From contig CAZLEE010000001.1 in NCBI GenBank assembly GCA_964558455.1, forward strand, positions 5,628 through 69,627: a stretch of 64,000 nucleotides of DNA, read 5' to 3'. A program made the position numbers and the translations under genes. Origin of the DNA: DASRLE01 sp964558455 (GTDB taxonomy: Bacteria > Verrucomicrobiota > Verrucomicrobiia > Limisphaerales > Palsa-1400). The notes below the pieces were generated by a model. The model did no database searches and had not been told where the DNA came from. It saw only the letters and a program-made list of their open reading frames with translations. How positions within the stretch are numbered: position 1 is the first letter of the stretch; each line of letters starts with the position of its first letter. Positions 1 through 9,047 of this stretch are shown here, in pieces.

Positions 1-321
1 ATGGCAGAGATTGCGACGGGCCGGGCGGTGACGCCGGCGCGTTGCCGGGAAATGATGGAGTTGCTCCGGCGCGACCCGTTCGACACCACGAAAAATGCCA
101 ATGACCAGGCCCGGGATTTCACCGGTCTGGCTGTTCCGCCGGGGACGAAGCTTTGGTCCAAGGCCGGTTGGACGAGCGAGACGCGGCACGACTGCGCTTA
201 TCTCGAATTGCCGGATGGCCGCCGTCTGGTTCTGGTTGTTTTCACGGTCAACCACGCCGGGGAACGACAAATCATCCCCGCTCTTGCCCGGACCATTATT
301 GCGCGCCTGCCTAAAAACTAA
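1..321 (+). CDS. Serine hydrolase (class A beta-lactamase-like), C-terminal part
   Basis: The frame is open from the window edge, so the true start probably lies upstream and only the C-terminal ~106 residues are visible. The segment KLWSKAGWT followed by a hydrophobic strand (RLVLVVFTV) resembles the KTG box and last beta strand of class A beta-lactamase-like serine hydrolases; the SxxK and SDN motifs would be upstream. In the family the KTG box helps bind the substrate carboxylate. Whether this is a true beta-lactamase or another periplasmic serine hydrolase cannot be decided from this part. It converges on the next gene with only a few bases between the stops. Confidence 0.55.
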   Translation: MAEIATGRAVTPARCREMMELLRRDPFDTTKNANDQARDFTGLAVPPGTKLWSKAGWTSETRHDCAYLELPDGRRLVLVVFTVNHAGERQIIPALARTIIARLPKN

Positions 322-327
322 GGGCCT

Positions 328-1032
328 TTATTTGGCCGGACGTCCGTAAACCTCAATCTCGGTGTACTCGTTGATGTGGCTCTCGGTGCTGCCGCGCGAA
401 TAGAGCCGGACGTAGCGCGCCTTGGCTCCCTTGCCCTCTATCAGCTTGCCTTCGTTGGTCTCAAAATATTCGCGGTTGGTTCCCGCTCCCAATCCGTCGC
501 CATTATCCTGGTCGTTGTTGAACAGGGTGCGGACGTTTTGGGTGAAAGCGGCGTCATCCGCGATCTGGGCCACGACCCCGTGATAGACCTTGGGGGCGTC
601 GTGCGCGTGCCAGACCACGATGGCGTAAATTTCCTGCGTGCCGCCCAGATCAACTTGCACCCATTGCACCCCTTTGCGGATCAGGACGACGCTTTGCTCG
701 CTTGATTCCTTGTCGCCGTCGGTGATTTTGGCCAATTGATCCGGCAGCGTGTTGGTGGCGCTGCTGGTCACGGTTTTGCCGCGGGCGACGTTGGACACGC
801 CGGGGGGCACCATCAAAGGCGGACGGGGTTTGCCGGAGGGCTTTTCCACATTCGGCGCCACAGGACCTTCGGAGGGCGTGCCCAGAAAAGCGGGCGCGGG
901 CAGTTTGATTTGCAGCGGCACGAGATTCTCAGCGGCAGCGGAGAAAGCAAAGCCGGCGCAGGCGAGGCCGGCCAGAAAAGTCGTTGCCAGCGATTTGAAT
1001 TTTCCTTGATTCAATACTCTTAAATTAGACAT
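328..1032 (-). CDS. Secreted protein with F5/8 type C (discoidin-like) domain
   Basis: A protein of about 234 residues. The start at 1032 (MSNLRV) is preferred over the upstream ATG at 1083 because it places a basic N-terminus before a hydrophobic stretch (TTFLAGLACAGFAFSAAAEN) that reads as a signal peptide with an AAA-EN cleavage site. A proline-rich linker (residues ~45-80) leads into a galactose-binding-like beta-sandwich: ARGKTVTSSAT, then WVQVDLGGTQEIYAIVVWH, and the end ARYVRLYSRGST..EYTEIEVYGR. These are hallmarks of F5/8C carbohydrate-binding domains. No catalytic domain is present, so a role in glycan or surface binding is inferred. It lies just downstream of the kinase pair on the same strand. 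Confidence 0.7.
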   Translation of the reverse strand: MSNLRVLNQGKFKSLATTFLAGLACAGFAFSAAAENLVPLQIKLPAPAFLGTPSEGPVAPNVEKPSGKPRPPLMVPPGVSNVARGKTVTSSATNTLPDQLAKITDGDKESSEQSVVLIRKGVQWVQVDLGGTQEIYAIVVWHAHDAPKVYHGVVAQIADDAAFTQNVRTLFNNDQDNGDGLGAGTNREYFETNEGKLIEGKGAKARYVRLYSRGSTESHINEYTEIEVYGRPAK

Positions 1033-1142
1033 GCGCCTACAAATAGCCGGAATCGCGAAAGAGCGCACGAAAAAATTTTCCAACCCGCCGCCGCCGCGGA
1101 ACGTGACCGCGCCGCCCGAAAACGGGGCGGGGCGCGGCCCGC

Positions 1143-2672
1143 TTATTTGTTGCCGCCGTCCTCCTTGAAGGGTTTCCCGTCGAGGGTTTCGCGGACGACC
1201 TGGGCCAGCCTGACCGGCGGGTAGGGCTTGGCCAGAAAATTGAAACCTTCGAGAAGGGCGATATCCTTGCCCGCCATGCCGGGGCTGTAACCGCTGGTGT
1301 AAACAACCTTGAGTTTGGGGTTGTCCTGCTGAAGACGTTCGGCGAGCTGGCGGCCTGACATGCCGCCGGGCATCACCATGTCGGTCAACAATAATTTAAT
1401 CTCCCCGCTGTGTTCCTTCCATATCTTGACCGCGGTCGGGCCGGAGTCGGCCTGATAGATGCGGTAACCGCAGAATTCGAGGATGCTGACCACCAGTTCG
1501 CGCAGGATCGGCTCGTCTTCGGCCACGAGGATGGTTTCGTGGCCGGCAGCCATGTTTTGGCGGGTGATGAACCGGGTGTTGCCCTGTTCCGCGGGCGCGG
1601 CCGGGCCTTTGCCCGCGTCGGGCAGGAAAATGGTGAAGGTGGAACCGGCGTTGATCTTGCTTTCGACGATGATCCAGCCGTCATGCTGTTTGACGATGCC
1701 GTAAATGGTGGCCAGTCCGAGACCGGCGCCTTTGCCTACGTCCTTGGTGGTGAAAAAAGGTTCAAAAATGTGGCCGAGGGTTTCAGAATCCATGCCGCAG
1801 CCGGTGTCGGACACTGTCAAACAAACGAACTGGCCGGGACGGGCCTTGGGATTGAGGACCACCGCGACGGGTTCGAGGGTTTGGAGGGAGGTGCGGATGG
1901 TGAATTTCCCGCCGGAAGGCATGGCGTCGCGGGCGTTGAGGGCAAGGTTGAGCAGGACCTGCTCGATCATGCTGATGTCGAGATAGAGGGCGGGAAGGTT
2001 GGCGGCGGGGATGAATTGGAGGGTGATGCTTTCGCCAAGAAGTCCCTGCAACATGGGAATGACGTTGCCGATGATTTCGTTCAGGTTGAGATGGCGGGGT
2101 TGCATGACCTGCTTGCGGCTGAACATGAGCAACTGCCGGATGAGTTTGCCGGCCCGCTGGGCGGCGGAAGAAATCTGGTGGACCGATTTTTCGTTGGCGG
2201 GGAGCAGGACGTGGGATTGCAGGAGCAGATCGGCGTGGCCTTGGATGATGGTGAGAATGTTGTTGAAATCATGGGCGACGCCGGCGGCAAGCTGGCCCAC
2301 CGCCTCCATTTTGACGGAATGACGCAGTTGGGCTTCGAGTTCCAGGCGTTCGGTTATATCGTTGACATAGCAATGGATGGTGTTGGTGTCGGCGATGGGG
2401 ATGAAGGACCAGGAAAGGGTGCGTTTGAGGTGGGAGGTTTGCAAGTTGGTCTTGCTCTCGCCGGTCAAAAGACATTGCAGAACGATGGTGCGCGAATCAG
2501 GCGGCAGAATGGCGGCAACGGAGTCGCAGCCCAGGTTGGCGGCCAGGCGGCGGGCGGCGGCGTTGTAATAGGCCATGGTGCCGTCGGCGGAGAATTCGAG
2601 GAGCGGATTGGGGCTGTTGCGGGTGAAGGCAGCCAGTCTTTGTGTTGGATCCTCGGTGTTCATTGGGGGCAT
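1143..2672 (-). CDS. PAS-domain hybrid histidine kinase with C-terminal receiver
   Basis: A protein of 509 residues without membrane segments, so probably cytoplasmic. Order: PAS-like sensor (residues ~10-110, ending in the typical CYVNDITERLELE), HisKA with phospho-acceptor His134 in GVAHDFNNIL, an HATPase domain with N box (NLALNARDAM), G1 (DTGCGMD) and G2 (GKGAGLGLATIYG), and a receiver from ~378 with the predicted phospho-acceptor Asp431 (LLLTDMVMP) and the conserved Lys in AKPY. The HDFNN dimerisation motif marks the family of hybrid kinases with a fused C-terminal receiver. The start overlaps the end of the upstream kinase gene by 13 bases, implying translational coupling. A start at the fourth residue (MNTED) is also possible. 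Confidence 0.85.
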   Translation of the reverse strand: MPPMNTEDPTQRLAAFTRNSPNPLLEFSADGTMAYYNAAARRLAANLGCDSVAAILPPDSRTIVLQCLLTGESKTNLQTSHLKRTLSWSFIPIADTNTIHCYVNDITERLELEAQLRHSVKMEAVGQLAAGVAHDFNNILTIIQGHADLLLQSHVLLPANEKSVHQISSAAQRAGKLIRQLLMFSRKQVMQPRHLNLNEIIGNVIPMLQGLLGESITLQFIPAANLPALYLDISMIEQVLLNLALNARDAMPSGGKFTIRTSLQTLEPVAVVLNPKARPGQFVCLTVSDTGCGMDSETLGHIFEPFFTTKDVGKGAGLGLATIYGIVKQHDGWIIVESKINAGSTFTIFLPDAGKGPAAPAEQGNTRFITRQNMAAGHETILVAEDEPILRELVVSILEFCGYRIYQADSGPTAVKIWKEHSGEIKLLLTDMVMPGGMSGRQLAERLQQDNPKLKVVYTSGYSPGMAGKDIALLEGFNFLAKPYPPVRLAQVVRETLDGKPFKEDGGNK

Positions 2673-4153
2673 GTTGAGTTGGGCGCGGGGGCGGAGATTC
2701 TGGCCCCGGCGGCTTGGGCCAGGGCGGAGCGGACGGCTCGGGCCAAATCGTCCGGTTCGTAGGGCTTGGCCAGAAAGAGGCGCTGAGGGTTGTCTTGTTC
2801 CGGCAGAAAACCGCTGCTGAAAATGATGGGCAGGCCAGGCCGGTCCGCGAGCAATTTGAGGGCAAGGTCGTTGCCGGACATGCCGTCGGGCATGGACATA
2901 TCTGTCAATACCAGGTTCACGCTGTCTTTGTGGGTTTCCCAGAGTTGCAACGCCTCCTGGCCGCTGGCGGCGGCCAGGACGCGGTAATGGAGGGACTCGA
3001 GAATTTCGCGCACGAGATTGCGCAGGACTTCCTCGTCATCGACCACCAGGATGGTTTCGCTGGCGGCCGGCGCGGGCGCGGGCGCGGGTTTGGGTGCGGG
3101 CTGGTTGGCGGCCACGGGGAAATAAATGCGGAAGGTCGTGCCTTCGCCCAGCATGCTGTCCACTTCGATCCAGCCGGCGTTTTGTTTTATCATGCCATAG
3201 GCGGTGGCAAGCCCCAGGCCGGTGCCTTTGCCAATTTCTTTGGTGGTGAAGAAAGGCTCGAAAAGCCGGGTCAGAACGGAAGGGGCAATGCCGGGGCCGG
3301 TGTCGGCCACGCTTAATCGGATGAAGGATCCGGCGCGGCGGTCGGATATGCCGGCCAGATCGGCCTGGTCGAACTTGATTTCATCGGCCGAAATATGTAA
3401 TTGGCCGCCATCCAGCATGACGTCGCGGGCGTTGACGGCGAGATTGGCGATGATTTGCTGAAGCATTTCGGGATCGACCGTGACGGAGGCGAGGTCGGGG
3501 CGGATGTCGAAGGTCAGGGCGATGTGGGCTCCGAGCAGGCGGCGCAGCATGTCGGCAAATTCGTTCATGCTTTCCTTGATGTTGACAACCCTTTGTTGCA
3601 TGACCTGTTTGCGGCTGAAGGCAAGCATTTGTTTGACAAGTGTGGTGATGCGCTCCACCCCCTCGCAGATGTGGGTGACGGATTTGCGCGAGTCGTTGCT
3701 CAGGCCCGGCTCTTCCATCAACAGGACGGCATGACCCTGGATGATGGTGAGGATGTTGTTGAATTCATGGGCCAGGCCGGCGGCCAATTGGCCGACGGCG
3801 GCGAGGCGTTCCTGGCGCAAGGTCAGTTCATGGCTGTTTTGCAAGGCTTGTTGCGCTTCCTTTCGCCGGGCCACTTCCTCCTGAAGACTCTTGGTCCAAA
3901 TGTTGATGAGATTGAATATTTCCTCGTCGCGCTGGCGCAGGACGCGGGCGCGCCAGCGGCGGGCGAACCGCCATGCGGCGAAAATCAGGGCGAGGAGAAA
4001 GGCGGCGACGGCAATAAAAAGAAAAGGGTTCCGGTAAAAGTGGCGGACGCCGTTGTCTTCGGCGGCGGTGGCGGCAGGTCCGCCGAAAGCGATAAGTAGC
4101 AACGTCCCCCAGAGAAACAGGGACTTCGCTGACGGCGCAAAACAATTCTTCAT
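2660..4153 (-). CDS. Membrane-anchored hybrid histidine kinase with C-terminal receiver
   Basis: A protein of 497 residues. It has an N-terminal hydrophobic signal-like segment (~10-30), a very short extracytoplasmic stretch (~31-42), a second membrane helix (PFLFIAVAAFLLALIFAAW, ~43-61), a coiled-coil-like linker, HisKA with His129 in GLAHEFNNIL, an HATPase (NLAVNARDVM; DTGPGIA; GKGTGLGLATAYG), a Pro/Ala linker and a receiver with Asp418 (LVLTDMSMP). There is almost no external sensory domain, so the input may come from the membrane or from a partner. Architecture and sequence match the downstream kinase, so the pair looks like a tandem duplication that then diverged. No separate response regulator is adjacent. 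Confidence 0.85.
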   Translation of the reverse strand: MKNCFAPSAKSLFLWGTLLLIAFGGPAATAAEDNGVRHFYRNPFLFIAVAAFLLALIFAAWRFARRWRARVLRQRDEEIFNLINIWTKSLQEEVARRKEAQQALQNSHELTLRQERLAAVGQLAAGLAHEFNNILTIIQGHAVLLMEEPGLSNDSRKSVTHICEGVERITTLVKQMLAFSRKQVMQQRVVNIKESMNEFADMLRRLLGAHIALTFDIRPDLASVTVDPEMLQQIIANLAVNARDVMLDGGQLHISADEIKFDQADLAGISDRRAGSFIRLSVADTGPGIAPSVLTRLFEPFFTTKEIGKGTGLGLATAYGMIKQNAGWIEVDSMLGEGTTFRIYFPVAANQPAPKPAPAPAPAASETILVVDDEEVLRNLVREILESLHYRVLAAASGQEALQLWETHKDSVNLVLTDMSMPDGMSGNDLALKLLADRPGLPIIFSSGFLPEQDNPQRLFLAKPYEPDDLARAVRSALAQAAGARISAPAPNSTCPQ

Positions 4154-4369
4154 GCGTGGCTTGCCGCCGGTTCAATCGGCGACGATCAAAGAAAACCAGA
4201 CAGAAACTGTAACAAAAGCGTGACTCATTCAATCACAATCGCATTGCAATTGTGCCGACGCGCGCCAGACGCGGCGCGATTCAACAGACGGGCGGTTCCG
4301 CCAAAGGGAGTTAAGGGGGATGTCCGGAGTTATTGAATTGCTGTTTTGGGCCGGAGGAGTTAACACAGG

Positions 4370-5800
4370 GTGATGAAACTCAGTATGAATCGACGCTCAT
4401 TCATTAAAAGCGCTGCCGGAACGGCGACGTTCCTCACTTTTCCCCATGTCGTTCGCGCGGCCGTGGGCAAGTCTCTTAATAAACTCAATTGCGTGCAGGT
4501 TGGTTGTGGCGGCCGCGCCGACACCCACCTCGAACAGGCCATCTATCATTACGGCCAAAACCTCGTCGCCATCGTCGATCCCGTCGAAAAACGGCACGGA
4601 CACGTTTCGTCTTATCTCAAGGGAAAGGGCATTGATACGAGCCACCTTCAAGCTTTTACTGATTACCGCGTGATGTTTGACAAAATGGGACGGAACATCG
4701 ACGCCGTTTTCGTCGCCACACCCAATCATCATCATGCCACGGTGGCGATGATGGCCATGGAGCGGGGCATCAATGTTTATTGCGAAAAGCCGCTTTGCCA
4801 CGACATCGCCGAAGCGCGGGCGTTGCGTCAGGCCGCCAGTCGTTACAGCAAAGTCGCGACCCAGATGGGCAACCAGGGCCATTGCATGGAAGGATACCGC
4901 CGTCTGTGCGAATACATCTGGTCGGGAGCCATCGGGAAAGTCACCGAGACCCATAGTTGGACCAACCGGGCCAACGGCGGGGTGGGGCCGCGTCCGCCTG
5001 TCCAGCCGGTGCCGGCGGGAATGAATTGGGATTCCTGGATCGGGCCGGCGCCTTACCGGGATTTTCATGCCGATCTGCATCCGCACGAATGGCATGGGTG
5101 GTATGATTTTGGCAACGGTTCCATCGGCAACATGGGTTGTCATGTGCTGGACGGTCTTTTTTGGTCGCTCAAGATTGAACATCCCGAAAGCATCGAAGCC
5201 GAATTCATCCGGGGCGGCAGCGACGAGCGTTATCCGACCGGCAGCCGGGTGCGTTGGGATGTTCCCGCCCGCGCCGACATGCCGCCGCTCAAGGTTTATT
5301 GGTACGAAGGGTTGAACCCGACCACCACCCAACAAACCGGCGCCAACGACGCGGCCCAAGGTGGTGCGCGCAATCTGCCGCCGCTCCTGGTTGAATTGAA
5401 GAAGAAATACCCGGACGAAGCGGACGAACTCGACAACGGGGACAGCGGCACACTCTATGTGGGGGAGAAGGGAGTTATTGCCACGCAGACTTACGGGAAG
5501 TTCATGCACATTGTGCCGGAAGACAAAATGGACTCAACGCCGAAGCCGCCCGTCACGCTGCCGCGGCCCAAGGATATTTTCCGGGATTTCCTGGATGCTT
5601 GCCATGCGGGAAGTAACAAGACATCGGTGCCGTTCGAATATGGCGCGCGTCTGACGGAATTTGCCATTTTGGGGAATCTGGCCCAGCATGCCGGGGTTAA
5701 TAACAAGGTGCAATGGGATGGACCGAACATGAAGGTGACCAACATCCCCGAATTGAACCAATGGGTCAAACGCCCGTGTCGCAAAGGCTGGGAAGCGTAG
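4370..5800 (+). CDS. Gfo/Idh/MocA family oxidoreductase, Tat-exported
   Basis: A protein of 476 residues, or 471 from the internal ATG at 4385. The N-terminus NRRSFIKSAAG followed by a hydrophobic run and ..VRAA is a twin-arginine signal, so a periplasmic location is predicted. The mature part opens with a Rossmann fold (VQVGCGGRADTH), and the family signature CEKPLCHDIAEA is present around residue ~140. The C-terminal alpha/beta part contains HEWHGWYDFGNGSIGNMGCH, typical of the large secreted Gfo/Idh/MocA paralogue families of Planctomycetes and Verrucomicrobia. These proteins are thought to act on sugars with a tightly bound NAD(P). The substrate cannot be read from the sequence. It is monocistronic by spacing. 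Confidence 0.88.
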   Translation: MMKLSMNRRSFIKSAAGTATFLTFPHVVRAAVGKSLNKLNCVQVGCGGRADTHLEQAIYHYGQNLVAIVDPVEKRHGHVSSYLKGKGIDTSHLQAFTDYRVMFDKMGRNIDAVFVATPNHHHATVAMMAMERGINVYCEKPLCHDIAEARALRQAASRYSKVATQMGNQGHCMEGYRRLCEYIWSGAIGKVTETHSWTNRANGGVGPRPPVQPVPAGMNWDSWIGPAPYRDFHADLHPHEWHGWYDFGNGSIGNMGCHVLDGLFWSLKIEHPESIEAEFIRGGSDERYPTGSRVRWDVPARADMPPLKVYWYEGLNPTTTQQTGANDAAQGGARNLPPLLVELKKKYPDEADELDNGDSGTLYVGEKGVIATQTYGKFMHIVPEDKMDSTPKPPVTLPRPKDIFRDFLDACHAGSNKTSVPFEYGARLTEFAILGNLAQHAGVNNKVQWDGPNMKVTNIPELNQWVKRPCRKGWEA

Positions 5801-5877
5801 GCGGTGCCCCGCCTCGGGCGGGAGAAGTCTATTTCAGGGCGCGGCGGGATTTGCCGATTAAAAGATAAAAGAAAAGG

Positions 5878-5906
5878 TTGACATAAACCGGTTATCTTGG
5901 TGGAAT
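5878..5906 (+). promoter_or_regulatory. Sigma-70-type promoter for rplU-rpmA
   Basis: A perfect -35 TTGACA (5878-5883) is separated by 17 bases from TGGAAT (5901-5906, four of six matches to TATAAT). It sits about 28 bases upstream of the rplU start, in the only non-coding stretch before the ribosomal genes. Confidence 0.6.
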
Positions 5907-5933
5907 TGCTAACTATTTTTGGAATGAGTTATT

Positions 5934-6251
5934 ATGTATGCTATAATTGAAACCGGTAACAAGCAGTATCGCGTCAGCGCGGGCGACACCATTGAAGTTG
6001 AACGTCTCCCAGTTGAAGCGGGTCAAACATTCAAGTTCGACCGGGTGCTGATTTGCAATAATGAAGGAAAAACGACCATCGGTTCGCCGGTCGTCAAGGA
6101 TGCGGCTGTTACGGCGGATGTGGTGAAACACATCCGGGGCGTGAAGACGGTTGCGTTTAAAATGAAGCGGCGCAAGGGCTACCATCACAAGGTGGGCCAT
6201 CGCCAGGAACTGACAGTGCTCAAGATTAAAGAAGTGAATTTCAAAGGATAG
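5934..6251 (+). CDS. rplU: 50S ribosomal protein L21
   Basis: A 105-residue protein matching the usual L21 length. It begins MYAIIETGNKQYRVSAGDTIEVERL, and the C-terminal signature KMKRRKGYHHKVGHRQELTVLKI is the conserved 23S rRNA-binding part of bL21. It is followed after 3 bases by rpmA, the classic rplU-rpmA-obgE order. The promoter upstream has a consensus -35 box. Confidence 0.97.
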   Translation: MYAIIETGNKQYRVSAGDTIEVERLPVEAGQTFKFDRVLICNNEGKTTIGSPVVKDAAVTADVVKHIRGVKTVAFKMKRRKGYHHKVGHRQELTVLKIKEVNFKG

Positions 6252-6254
6252 TTT

Positions 6255-6530
6255 ATGGCACATAAAAAAGGACAAGGCAGCGTTCGTAATGGCCGCGACA
6301 GCGCCAGCAAAAGACTTGGCGTCAAAGAGTTCGGCGGCCATGAAGTGACGGCAGGCAGCATCTTGGTTCGTCAACGCGGTTCCAAGTTCGTTGCAGGCGA
6401 AAACGTCGGCACGGGCCGCGACTGGACATTGTTTGCCTTGGTGGGCGGACGGGTTGTGTTCGATAAACAGAGCCGTCGCATCAATGTGCAACCAGCGCCG
6501 TCTGCGCAACCCGAAGTTGAAAAAAATTAG
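6255..6530 (+). CDS. rpmA: 50S ribosomal protein L27
   Basis: A 91-residue protein. The N-terminus MAHKKGQGSVRNGRDSASKRLGVKEFGG is the hallmark bL27 sequence; the N-terminal tail reaches the peptidyl-transferase centre. IIVRQRG-like (ILVRQRGSKF) and GRDWTLFALVGG follow as expected. The protein starts directly with MAHKK and has no Firmicutes-type cleavable N-terminal extension. A strong hairpin with a T run follows, so obgE transcription probably needs read-through or its own start. Confidence 0.97.
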   Translation: MAHKKGQGSVRNGRDSASKRLGVKEFGGHEVTAGSILVRQRGSKFVAGENVGTGRDWTLFALVGGRVVFDKQSRRINVQPAPSAQPEVEKN

Positions 6531-6551
6531 TATTTCCAGCGCAGTGTGCCT

Positions 6552-6578
6552 GGCGAGGTCCTCGGCCTCGCCTTTTTT
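6552..6578 (+). terminator. Intrinsic terminator after rpmA
   Basis: Stem GGCGAGG (6552-6558) pairs with CCTCGCC (6566-6572) around a 7-base loop, followed at once by six T. It lies 22 bases after the rpmA stop and may separate the ribosomal genes from obgE. Confidence 0.8.
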
Positions 6579-6615
6579 GTTTGCACTGCCTCGTTCCATG
6601 CGAATTATCTGACTC

Positions 6616-7791
6616 ATGTTTGTTGATCAAGTAAAAGTCCACGGGCGCGCCGGGCATGGCGGCAAGGGCTGCGTGGCTTTTCTGCGCGAAACTTTCCGTC
6701 CCAAAGGCGGCCCCAGCGGCGGCAATGGCGGCCATGGCGGCAACGTCATCCTTCAGGCCGACCATGATCTGAACAATCTGGTCGCCCAATTCTTTACCCC
6801 CCGCTTGATCGCGGAAGATGGCAACCCCGGCCTGGGCAAAGGCATGGACGGCCCGGCGGGAAAAGATTTAATCATCAAAGTACCCTGCGGAACGCTGGTG
6901 TGGCGGCTGCCGCCGGCGCCAATGTCCCCGGAGGAAGAGGAAGAAGCCAGGGAGGAGGAAGAGGAATCCGCGGAGCGCGCCCCCATGCGGGCCAGCGCCA
7001 GCCGACGGACGATGATCCGTCATGCCGGCTTGGAACGGGCGGTGGAATTTGAAGAGGAAGAAGACAACGATCCGGTGGAAAGGGACGAGGCCGGGAAGGA
7101 GCGGGTGGCGGATTTGACGGTGCATGGCCAGCAATTCGTTTTGTGCAAAGGCGGCCGGGGTGGATTGGGCAACCGGAATTTTGCCACGGCCCGCCGTCAG
7201 ACGCCGCGTTTTGCCCAACCGGGCGAAGTGGGTGACGAAGGGGATTTCCTGTTTGAATTGCGCACCATTGCGGACGTCGGCCTGGTCGGTTTCCCCAATG
7301 CGGGGAAGTCCACCCTCCTGACTGCGGTTTCAAGGGCGCGCCCCAAAGTGGCTTCTTATCCTTTTACCACGCTGCATCCGCAGGTGGGGATCATGGAATT
7401 TACGGATTATTCGAGGCTGACGGTGTGCGACGTGCCCGGACTGATTGATGGCGCGCATCTCAACGTCGGTTTGGGGCACGAATTTTTACGGCACATCAAA
7501 CGATGCAAGTTGCTGGTCCTCCTGCTCGACATGGCGGGGACGGACGGACGCAAGCCGTGGGATGATTACAAGCAATTGCTGCGGGAACTGGAATTATACG
7601 ACCCGGAATTGCTGGACAAACCGCGCCTGGTGGTAGCCAATAAGATGGATGAAGCGGCGTCGGCAGACCTCTTAAAGAAGTTCAAACGACACGTCCCGAA
7701 AGTTCCGATGCTGACCATGGCGGCGGCGTTCGACCAGGGAACGGATGATTTCAAGATAGCCGTCCGCAAGGTGGTTCCCGCCAGTCAATAA
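6616..7791 (+). CDS. obgE: Obg-family GTPase with long acidic insert
   Basis: A 391-residue ribosome-assembly GTPase. The glycine-rich Obg fold occupies residues ~1-97 and ~162-215 (GGPSGGNGGHGGNV; CKGGRGGLGN), and the G domain follows with G1 GFPNAGKST (225-233), G3 DVPGLIDGAH and G4 NKMD. The Obg fold is interrupted at about residues 98-161 by a Glu-rich segment (runs EEEEE at ~106 and ~113, EFEEEED at ~144) where most bacteria have only a few residues. No C-terminal OCT domain is present. The downstream neighbour ychF, another ribosome-associated GTPase, follows after 20 bases, so the two are probably co-transcribed. Confidence 0.95.
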   Translation: MFVDQVKVHGRAGHGGKGCVAFLRETFRPKGGPSGGNGGHGGNVILQADHDLNNLVAQFFTPRLIAEDGNPGLGKGMDGPAGKDLIIKVPCGTLVWRLPPAPMSPEEEEEAREEEEESAERAPMRASASRRTMIRHAGLERAVEFEEEEDNDPVERDEAGKERVADLTVHGQQFVLCKGGRGGLGNRNFATARRQTPRFAQPGEVGDEGDFLFELRTIADVGLVGFPNAGKSTLLTAVSRARPKVASYPFTTLHPQVGIMEFTDYSRLTVCDVPGLIDGAHLNVGLGHEFLRHIKRCKLLVLLLDMAGTDGRKPWDDYKQLLRELELYDPELLDKPRLVVANKMDEAASADLLKKFKRHVPKVPMLTMAAAFDQGTDDFKIAVRKVVPASQ

Positions 7792-7811
7792 TCAGAGATC
7801 AGGAAGAATCT

Positions 7812-8915
7812 ATGCTCAGAGCAGGAATTGTAGGATTGCCCAACGTTGGCAAAAGCACGCTCTTCAACGCCGTCACCCGCACCCACAAAGCCGAAGCGGC
7901 CAATTATCCCTTCTGCACCATCGACCCCAATATCGGTGTCGTTATGGTGCCGGATGACCGGTTGGCTGTCTTGGCCAAAATCGCCAAAACAAACGTACTC
8001 ATCCCGGCGGCTGTCGAATTCGTCGATATTGCCGGCTTGGTCAAAGGAGCGTCGCAAGGGGAGGGGTTGGGCAACAAGTTCCTCAGCCACATCCGGGAAG
8101 TGGACGCCTTGGTGCAAGTGGTCCGTTGCTTTGACGACCCCGACATCCATCATGTGGCCGGATCGACCGATCCCCGCCGCGATATCGAAATCATTACCAC
8201 GGAATTGGTCCTGGCGGATTTGGAGGCGGTGCAAAAACGGTTGGACAAAGGCGCCAAAGACGCAAAACGCGGAGACAAAGTCGCGGTCGCAGAGGCTGAG
8301 GTGTTGAAAAAATTAAAAACCCACTTTGATGCCGGCAACCCAGCCCTGACCTTGGAATTGACTTCCGAAGAAAAGGCCATTTCAAAGGGATTCTACCTTT
8401 TGACCGATAAACCGACCATTTACGCCGCTAACGTTAAAGAATCAGATTTGGCGACGGCAGACTCCAACCAGTACGTTATGCAGGTGCGGGACTACGTGAA
8501 AGAGCATCATTCTTGTGAAACAGTGGTCATCAGCGCCCAAATCGAGAGCGATCTGGTGGACCTCTCCCCGGAAGAGGCGAAGGATTTCCTGAAGGAACTC
8601 GGTGTGACGGAGTCCGGGGTGGGCGCGTTAATCCGCAGCACCTACCATTTGCTGGGTCTCAGAACCTATTTTACGGCTGGCGAAAAAGAGGCGAAGGCTT
8701 GGACGATTCATGCCGGCGATACGGCGCCGAAAGCGGCGGGGGTCATCCACAGTGATTTTGAACGCGGCTTTATCAAGGCCGAAACGGTGGCGTACACTGA
8801 CTTGGTGCAGTGCGGATCGGTGGCGGTTGCGCGCGAAAAGGGGCTGTATCGGATGGAAGGGAAGGAATATGTGGTGGCGGACGGGGACGTGCTGCTGTTC
8901 AAATTCAATGTTTAG
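7812..8915 (+). CDS. ychF: Redox-regulated ribosome-binding ATPase YchF
   Basis: A 367-residue protein of the usual YchF/OLA1 length. G1 is GLPNVGKST (residues 8-16), G3 is DIAGLVKGAS, and the altered G4 (YAANVKESD region, lacking NKxD) is what gives YchF its preference for ATP. A helical middle part and a C-terminal TGS domain (LRTYFTAGEKEAKAWTI..GFIKAETVAY) complete the family. It binds ribosomes and is linked to stress responses in other bacteria. It follows obgE closely and ends at a hairpin terminator. Confidence 0.96.
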   Translation: MLRAGIVGLPNVGKSTLFNAVTRTHKAEAANYPFCTIDPNIGVVMVPDDRLAVLAKIAKTNVLIPAAVEFVDIAGLVKGASQGEGLGNKFLSHIREVDALVQVVRCFDDPDIHHVAGSTDPRRDIEIITTELVLADLEAVQKRLDKGAKDAKRGDKVAVAEAEVLKKLKTHFDAGNPALTLELTSEEKAISKGFYLLTDKPTIYAANVKESDLATADSNQYVMQVRDYVKEHHSCETVVISAQIESDLVDLSPEEAKDFLKELGVTESGVGALIRSTYHLLGLRTYFTAGEKEAKAWTIHAGDTAPKAAGVIHSDFERGFIKAETVAYTDLVQCGSVAVAREKGLYRMEGKEYVVADGDVLLFKFNV

Positions 8916-8945
8916 CGTCGAATTTGAGCGAAAACCGCGTGTTTT

Positions 8946-8970
8946 TTTCACGCAACACGCGTGAAATTTT
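8946..8970 (+). terminator. Intrinsic terminator after ychF
   Basis: Perfect 8-bp stem TTTCACGC (8946-8953) with GCGTGAAA (8959-8966), 5-base loop, then TTTT. It ends the obgE-ychF unit and insulates the following sigma-54 promoter. Confidence 0.7.
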
Positions 8971-9047
8971 AGCGCATAGGTGGTTTTTGGGGTGAAAAAG
9001 AATGATTTGAAGGACTGATAGCCGGGTAAGGGGATTTTTTCACTTCT

